In this document: positions 58,989 to 64,000 of the stretch, one piece after another | Layout: each line of letters begins with the position of its first letter | Position numbering within the stretch: the stretch's first letter is position 1 | Source of the DNA: Flavobacteriales bacterium UBA852 | GTDB lineage: Bacteria > Bacteroidota > Bacteroidia > Flavobacteriales_E > Vicingaceae | Assembly: GCA_002295925.1 (NCBI GenBank) | Contig: DBGO01000010.1 | Coordinates: 1 to 64,000, forward strand | Direction of reading: 5' to 3' | Length of the DNA stretch: 64,000 bases | Translations under genes and position numbers: made by a program | Notes under the pieces: generated by a model | What the model was told of the DNA's origin: nothing | Database searches by the model: none | The model's input: only the letters and a program-made list of their open reading frames with translations

Positions 58989-60242
58989 TTAACGCAGTTT
59001 TAATGTTACAATCGTTAATAAAGCGAGTGCTAACCCTACTATCCAAAACCGAACAACAATTTTTGCTTCGTGTATATTCATTTTTTGAAAATGATGATGC
59101 AACGGTGCCATCTTAAAAATCCTGCGTCCTTCACCATATTTCTTTTTTGTATATTTAAAGTAGCTTACTTGCAGAATAACACTCAGATTTTCGACCAAAA
59201 AAATTCCGCACAATAATGGAATTAGCAGTTCTTTACGAATAGCAATTGAAAAAACAGCTATGATACCGCCCAAAGCCAAACTACCCGTATCACCCATAAA
59301 TACTTGTGCCGGATAAGCATTATACCATAAAAAGCCAATGGTTGCCCCAACAAATGCGGCAATAAAAATTACCATCTCGCCGGAATTGGGGATGTACATA
59401 ATATTCAGATAATCGGCAAAAATGGTATTACCGCTTACATAAGCCAAAACTGCCAATGTTGCTCCAATTATTCCGGAAGTACCGGTTGCCAAACCGTCTA
59501 AACCGTCGGTCATATTGGCGCCGTTTGACACTGCCGTAACAACAATTATGACTACAGGAATAAAAATCAACCAAGTGAATTTAGAGGCATTTTCGCCCAT
59601 CCAATCTATCAACCAGGCGTAGTTAAACTCATTGTTTTTTACAAATGGAATGGTGGTAACGGTAGAGTGAACTTCTTTCCACTCGTAATTCTCTACCTTT
59701 TTGGTTTCCACATCATTTTCTATCGTATAATTTACATGTGCCGGCGCGTCCGCATTGTAAACTTTTTGCTTTACCACAACATCGGGATGAAAATAAAGTA
59801 CTGTTCCGGCAATCAAGCCCACTAAAATTTGTCCCAACACTTTAAATTTCCCGGCTAATCCTTCTTTGTTTTTCTTAAATACTTTTATGTAATCATCTAT
59901 AAATCCGATAATTCCCAACAAAACGGTAGAAACAAGCATTAAAATAACGTAAATATTATTTAGCTTGGCAAACAATAATGTTGGAATAATAATGGATGCC
60001 AGAATAATAATTCCGCCCATTGTTGGTGTGCCTTGTTTTTGAATTTGCCCTTCGAGACCTAAATCACGCACTATCTCTCCTACTTGTTTCAGTTGTAAGT
60101 ATTGAATAATTTTTTTTCCGATAACAGCCGAAATCAAAATGGAAAAAATCACAGACATTGCCGCACGGAACGAGATATACTTAAACACTCCTGCTCCGGG
60201 AACGTCAAATTGGTTGAGATATTCAAATAAATAATATAGCAT
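58989..60242 (-). CDS. mraY: Phospho-N-acetylmuramoyl-pentapeptide transferase
   Basis: MraY makes lipid I from UDP-MurNAc-pentapeptide and undecaprenyl phosphate. The 417-aa protein has ten membrane helices and the motifs GTPTMGGIIILASIIIP, GFIDDYIKVFKKNKEGL and NGANMTDGLDGLATG (catalytic Asp), with GDTGSLALGG and APLHHHFQ. It is about 55 aa longer than E. coli MraY because of a polar insertion (about 155-205) that I know to be common in Bacteroidota. It uses the carrier recycled by UppP. Confidence 0.97.
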   Translation of the reverse strand: MLYYLFEYLNQFDVPGAGVFKYISFRAAMSVIFSILISAVIGKKIIQYLQLKQVGEIVRDLGLEGQIQKQGTPTMGGIIILASIIIPTLLFAKLNNIYVILMLVSTVLLGIIGFIDDYIKVFKKNKEGLAGKFKVLGQILVGLIAGTVLYFHPDVVVKQKVYNADAPAHVNYTIENDVETKKVENYEWKEVHSTVTTIPFVKNNEFNYAWLIDWMGENASKFTWLIFIPVVIIVVTAVSNGANMTDGLDGLATGTSGIIGATLAVLAYVSGNTIFADYLNIMYIPNSGEMVIFIAAFVGATIGFLWYNAYPAQVFMGDTGSLALGGIIAVFSIAIRKELLIPLLCGIFLVENLSVILQVSYFKYTKKKYGEGRRIFKMAPLHHHFQKMNIHEAKIVVRFWIVGLALALLTIVTLKLR

Positions 60243-60245
60243 CTT

Positions 60246-61709
60246 TTATTTATGTAAAATGTTTAGTGCATTTTTTAATTCTTCGTAATCATCAAAAGGG
60301 AATTTCTCTCCTTTTATTTCTTGGTATTTTTCGTGCCCCTTGCCTGCCACCAAAATAATATCGCCTTCGGAAGCTAATGCCGAAGCTGTTTTTATGGCTT
60401 CTCTACGATTAACAATAGAGAGCACTTTTTTATAGTTTTGCGGTTCCACGCCGGTTCGCATTTCATCAATAATCGTTTCAGGGTTTTCAGACCGCGGATT
60501 GTCAGACGTCAGGATTACTTTATCTGAATACTCCGAAGCAATTTTTGCCATTGAAGGGCGCTTTTCTTTATCTCTGTCGCCACCACACCCTACAACGGTG
60601 ATTAATTTTTCGTTTCCCGTCCGGATTTTTTTAATGGTTTCCAGTACATTTTGTAAAGCATCGGGTGTATGCGCATAATCCACTATGGCGGCTATGTTGT
60701 TTTCGGTTTTAAAATATTGAAAGCGTCCTTCTACCGGTTCCAATAGACTGATGTTGGTCAGTACTACCATTTTATCTTTTCCCAATAAAACAGACGAACC
60801 ATAAACTGCCAAAATATTATAGGCATTGAACTCACCTATCAATTTCGTCCAAACTTCTTGCCCGTCGATGCTCAACAACATACCGTCAAAATGATTTTCC
60901 AATATTTTTACATGAAAATCGGCTAAGGTTTTCATGGCGTAAGTATATACTTTGGCTTTGGTGTTTTGCACCATTACTTCGCCATGCTTATCATCTATGT
61001 TAATGAGTGCTTTTGCCTCTTCGCTTAAATTGTCGAAGAATTTTTTCTTGGCTTTTATATATTCGTTGAATGTTTTGTGATAATCGAGATGGTCGTGCGT
61101 AATGTTGGTAAAGATGCCCAAATCAAAAACCAATCCTGCAATTCGGTCTTGGTCAATGGCGTGAGACGAAACCTCCATAAAACAATGCGAAACGCCGTTT
61201 TCTACCATTTTTGCCAATAATGAGTTTAATTGAATAGCATCCGGAGTAGTATGTGTGCTTGGAATAATTTTATCGGCAATGCGATTTTCTACCGTTGACA
61301 ATAAACCGGTTTTATGCCCCATTGCTTTAAACAAGTTGAACAACAATGTAGCAACAGTAGTTTTTCCATTTGTACCGGTTACTCCCACCATTGTGAGTTT
61401 TTCGGAAGGATTATCATAAAAGTTGGATGCAATAATTCCTAATGCTCGCTTACTGTTTTGAACTTTAACGTATGTTATTTTAGGATTTAATTCCGCAGGT
61501 AAATCTTCGCAAACAATTGCCTCGGCACCTTGCTCAATTGCCTTGTTTATAAATTGATGTCCGTCAACATTAACTCCTTTAACAGCAACAAACAAAGTGA
61601 ATTTTTCAACCTCGCGCGAATCGAAAGTAATTTTCTCAACGGCTAAATTTGTTGAACCGATTACATCTTCAATTCCGGTTTTATACAATATGTCTTTTAA
61701 TATCTTCAT
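60246..61709 (-). CDS. murE: UDP-MurNAc-tripeptide ligase (meso-diaminopimelate adding)
   Basis: MurE adds the third stem residue. The 487-aa protein has the ATP loop VGVTGTNGKTTVATLL, the FTNITHDHLDYHKTF block and the specificity motif DNPR (403-406), which marks enzymes that add meso-diaminopimelate and not lysine. The wall is therefore predicted to be DAP type. It is 3 bp upstream of mraY and 4 bp after ftsI. Confidence 0.97.
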   Translation of the reverse strand: MKILKDILYKTGIEDVIGSTNLAVEKITFDSREVEKFTLFVAVKGVNVDGHQFINKAIEQGAEAIVCEDLPAELNPKITYVKVQNSKRALGIIASNFYDNPSEKLTMVGVTGTNGKTTVATLLFNLFKAMGHKTGLLSTVENRIADKIIPSTHTTPDAIQLNSLLAKMVENGVSHCFMEVSSHAIDQDRIAGLVFDLGIFTNITHDHLDYHKTFNEYIKAKKKFFDNLSEEAKALINIDDKHGEVMVQNTKAKVYTYAMKTLADFHVKILENHFDGMLLSIDGQEVWTKLIGEFNAYNILAVYGSSVLLGKDKMVVLTNISLLEPVEGRFQYFKTENNIAAIVDYAHTPDALQNVLETIKKIRTGNEKLITVVGCGGDRDKEKRPSMAKIASEYSDKVILTSDNPRSENPETIIDEMRTGVEPQNYKKVLSIVNRREAIKTASALASEGDIILVAGKGHEKYQEIKGEKFPFDDYEELKNALNILHK

Positions 61710-61713
61710 ATTA

Positions 61714-63822
61714 TTATATCCCCAATTCTAAAATTATTTTATCTGTTTTGGCAACGAGTGTTCCGGGCGTTACACTTTGCTTTTTTACATATCCTATACC
61801 CTTCACCTCTACATCTATTCCTTTATTTTCAAGTAAATACAAAGCATCCTTTGCCGACATTCCGCGAACATCGGGCACATAAATAGGCGCTACCAAATGC
61901 TTTTGCAATACAATTTGATTTTGCTGCTTGACAGTATTTACCCAATCGTAGTTATTGCTTTTATCTTCTATTGGAATATCCAACGCATTGTAAACGGTTA
62001 CCAAGTCATCCGAATATCCTTCGGCAGAAACAGGTAATTCGGGCTTTTCTTTTTCTTTTACTTCGGGATGCAATGAGAATGCGTACGCATACACTTTGTC
62101 GGCTACTTCTTTAAAAATAGGACCGGCAACCAAGTTTCCGTAATACACATTTTTAGAAGGTGCATTCACCACCACAATACACGAATACATTGGATTATCC
62201 GCTGGAAAATATCCAACAAACGATGCCTGATAACTCACTTTACTTTTGTATTTATATCCGTATTTATCGTTGGCTATTTGAGCAGTTCCGGTTTTCCCGG
62301 CGATTTTAAACACCGAGTTTTTTAAATTTTTTGCCGTTCCATTCTCTACAACACCTTCGAGCATTTCTTTTGCTTTTTTTATTGTTTCTTTTGATGCAAT
62401 ACTTGGATTAAGAACAACCGTAGGTAATTCGCGAATAACCTCTCCGTTTGCAGCAATGGCTTTTGCAAACCGCGGACGAACCATTTTTCCGTCGTTTGCC
62501 ACCGCATTGTAAAATGCCAAAATTTGTAAAGGTGTTAAACGAACTTCGTAACCGATAGACATCCACGGCAAAGTTGTTCCCGACCAACTTTTATCCGAAG
62601 GACTTTTAATCAGCGGTTTTCCTTCTCCGGCAAGTTCAATCCCCAACGGCTGCCCCAGGTTCATTTTATTTAACCTGTCAACAAATTGTTGCGGATTTTT
62701 TGCGTAAGCATTTGTAATAATTGTAGATAAACCCACATTTGATGACACTTCAAAGGCGTGTTTTACGGTAATTTTACCATAACCGCCAATATGCGAATCA
62801 TACATTGTGCGGTCGTAATATTTTACCTTACCGCCTTTTGTATCCACAATATCATTCAAATCGACATAACCATCTTCCAAAGCCGCCATTAACGCCGGAA
62901 GTTTAAATGTTGAGCCGGGTTCTGTGCTTTCGCCAATAGCATAATTATAACTTTCGTAATACGAACCGTTTTTTTGACGTTGTAAATTGGCAATTGCTTT
63001 TACATCGCCGGTTTTTACCTCCATAAGTATTACACATCCGTGATCGGATTCGTGCATTTGAAGTTGTTTCATTAAGGCATTTTCGGCAACATCTTGCAAA
63101 TTCACATCAATTGTAGAAACCACATCACTGCCGTCAATCGGTTCAATTTCATTCTTATCATTTACCGGCACCCAAATACCTCCCGCCATTTTTTGCATCA
63201 ATCGTTTTCCGTCTATACCACTCAACTCTTTGTCGTAAGCCCCTTCAATTCCAACAGGCATTACATTTTCGCGCTTGTAACCGATAGTACGTGCCGCCAA
63301 TATATTAAAAGGTTTCACCCGTTTATTTTGCCGTTCAATGATTAATCCGCTTTTATATCTTCCTTTTCTAAACAAAGGCAGTTCTTTCACTTTTTTGAGC
63401 TGCGTATATTTTACATTTCTTTTTATTAAATGATAGCGCGATTTTTTACGTCGTGCTCTTTGCAATTCACTCTTGTATTGCGCCGGGGATTTATCTTTAA
63501 AAACAGAAGCCAAACCAATGGCAACCGAATCGATATTTTTATTAAAAATTTCATCTGTAATCGCTTCGGCGGCGGCATCGAAACGTAACTCATAAATAGG
63601 AATTGAGGTTGCCAACAAATTATAATTGGCTGAATAGATATTTCCGCGCACAGCCGGAATATTCTTATATTGCAGAGTCAATTGTTTTGATTTTTTCACC
63701 AACTCACTTCCTTGCACATACTGCACATTTATCAATTGCCCCAAAACAACCAATGCGAAAACCACCACAAAAAGGTAGGTTACATATATTCTGGATAATA
63801 TGTTTTTTCGCAAATCTTTCAT
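61714..63822 (-). CDS. ftsI: Septal penicillin-binding transpeptidase with PASTA domain
   Basis: This class B penicillin-binding protein crosslinks septal peptidoglycan with FtsW. The 702-aa protein has one N-terminal helix (about 13-32), a pedestal domain and a transpeptidase domain. The catalytic residues are Ser304 and Lys307 (EPGSTFKLPAL), SSN (in FEVSSNVGLS) and KTGTAQ (in IAGKTGTAQIA). A C-terminal PASTA-like domain is about residues 635-702 (VPDVRGMSAKDALYLLENKG). The PASTA domain makes it SpoVD-like. It overlaps the ftsL stop codon by one base. Confidence 0.95.
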   Translation of the reverse strand: MKDLRKNILSRIYVTYLFVVVFALVVLGQLINVQYVQGSELVKKSKQLTLQYKNIPAVRGNIYSANYNLLATSIPIYELRFDAAAEAITDEIFNKNIDSVAIGLASVFKDKSPAQYKSELQRARRKKSRYHLIKRNVKYTQLKKVKELPLFRKGRYKSGLIIERQNKRVKPFNILAARTIGYKRENVMPVGIEGAYDKELSGIDGKRLMQKMAGGIWVPVNDKNEIEPIDGSDVVSTIDVNLQDVAENALMKQLQMHESDHGCVILMEVKTGDVKAIANLQRQKNGSYYESYNYAIGESTEPGSTFKLPALMAALEDGYVDLNDIVDTKGGKVKYYDRTMYDSHIGGYGKITVKHAFEVSSNVGLSTIITNAYAKNPQQFVDRLNKMNLGQPLGIELAGEGKPLIKSPSDKSWSGTTLPWMSIGYEVRLTPLQILAFYNAVANDGKMVRPRFAKAIAANGEVIRELPTVVLNPSIASKETIKKAKEMLEGVVENGTAKNLKNSVFKIAGKTGTAQIANDKYGYKYKSKVSYQASFVGYFPADNPMYSCIVVVNAPSKNVYYGNLVAGPIFKEVADKVYAYAFSLHPEVKEKEKPELPVSAEGYSDDLVTVYNALDIPIEDKSNNYDWVNTVKQQNQIVLQKHLVAPIYVPDVRGMSAKDALYLLENKGIDVEVKGIGYVKKQSVTPGTLVAKTDKIILELGI

Positions 63823-64000
63823 TATTCTTTTATTTCGGTTACTCCTTCAGCTTCCTCTTCTGTTAATACAATTTTTAAAGGCGGAACTTTACTTTGTTTA
63901 ATTCCGTAATGCTCGGCGCGCTCTTCTACCTGCGATTGCTTACTCTTGAAATTCAATTCCGATTTCAGCGTGATATATTCCGAGCGCAATTCTTTTAACT
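63822..64000 (-). CDS. ftsL: FtsL-like division protein, C-terminal part (cut by window edge)
   Basis: Reading the minus strand from the window edge gives 58 codons and a TAA that overlaps the ftsI ATG (TAATG). The end is LKIVLTEEEAEGVTEIKE. An upstream LRSEYITLKSELNFKSKQSQ coiled-coil pattern with the ERAEHYGIKQSKVPPLKI stretch resembles the C-terminus of Bacteroidota FtsL. The membrane helix and start are outside the window. The position upstream of ftsI supports the call. Confidence 0.8.
   Translation of the reverse strand, partial: LKELRSEYITLKSELNFKSKQSQVEERAEHYGIKQSKVPPLKIVLTEEEAEGVTEIKE

Noticed and set aside
1..64000. CRISPR arrays, tRNA or rRNA genes, transposase genes
   Set aside because: Looked for on both strands; no regular repeat-spacer pattern, cloverleaf or transposase motif was found in the few non-coding stretches.

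Overview
The window is a chromosomal segment of a member of the Bacteroidota. The evidence is the low G+C content, the fused str-S10-spc-alpha ribosomal operon followed by carA-eno-gltA, the ftsX-DUF3098-uppP-truB-queA run, -7 promoter elements close to TAnnTTTG, weak Shine-Dalgarno sequences, an FtsZ ending in NSFLHDNVD, an L17 with a long acidic tail, and a LeuS with a large insertion before KMSKS. I cannot assign an order or genus. No rRNA, tRNA, CRISPR array, phage or complete insertion sequence was found.

Layout. 1-587 is non-coding and holds an approximately 220-bp near-palindrome that looks like a decayed dispersed repeat. 588-4926 carries a small membrane protein, an ABC-F ATPase, a DUF983 protein, a CopD-like membrane protein and hemL. 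4963-7929 is leuS. 8034-13491 is a plus-strand series: ftsX, DUF3098, uppP, truB, a hypothetical gene, queA, an S23-family four-helix-bundle gene and ispD. It is closed by a perfect 30-bp palindromic terminator shared with the convergent gltA. 13577-35175 (minus strand) is gltA, eno and carA downstream of a continuous operon of 30 translation, secretion and transcription genes (rpsL to rplQ), with a strong promoter and a 5' hairpin at its head and a terminator after rplQ.

35300-49850 is the accessory part. Two sulfotransferase-like genes converge on two AspH-type (aspartyl/asparaginyl beta-hydroxylase fold) dioxygenase genes. The first three of these genes and the 3' third of the fourth are strikingly AT-rich, and the composition shifts inside the second dioxygenase gene. 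Next come a large lipoprotein alpha-2-macroglobulin with an intact thioester motif, a penicillin-binding protein 1C, a third AspH-type dioxygenase, a POTRA/beta-barrel outer-membrane protein and a CBS-domain protein.

49976-64000 is the division and cell-wall (dcw) cluster, transcribed on the minus strand in the order ftsL (cut by the window edge), ftsI, murE, mraY, murD, an unrecognised 99-aa gene, ftsW, murG, murC, ftsQ, ftsA, ftsZ. It ends in a clear terminator.

Most of the window is core housekeeping. The best candidates for something undescribed are the sulfotransferase/AspH-hydroxylase island with its internal composition break, the orphan gene inside the dcw cluster, the AT-rich LeuS insertion, and the Tyr/Asp-rich tract in the alpha-2-macroglobulin.
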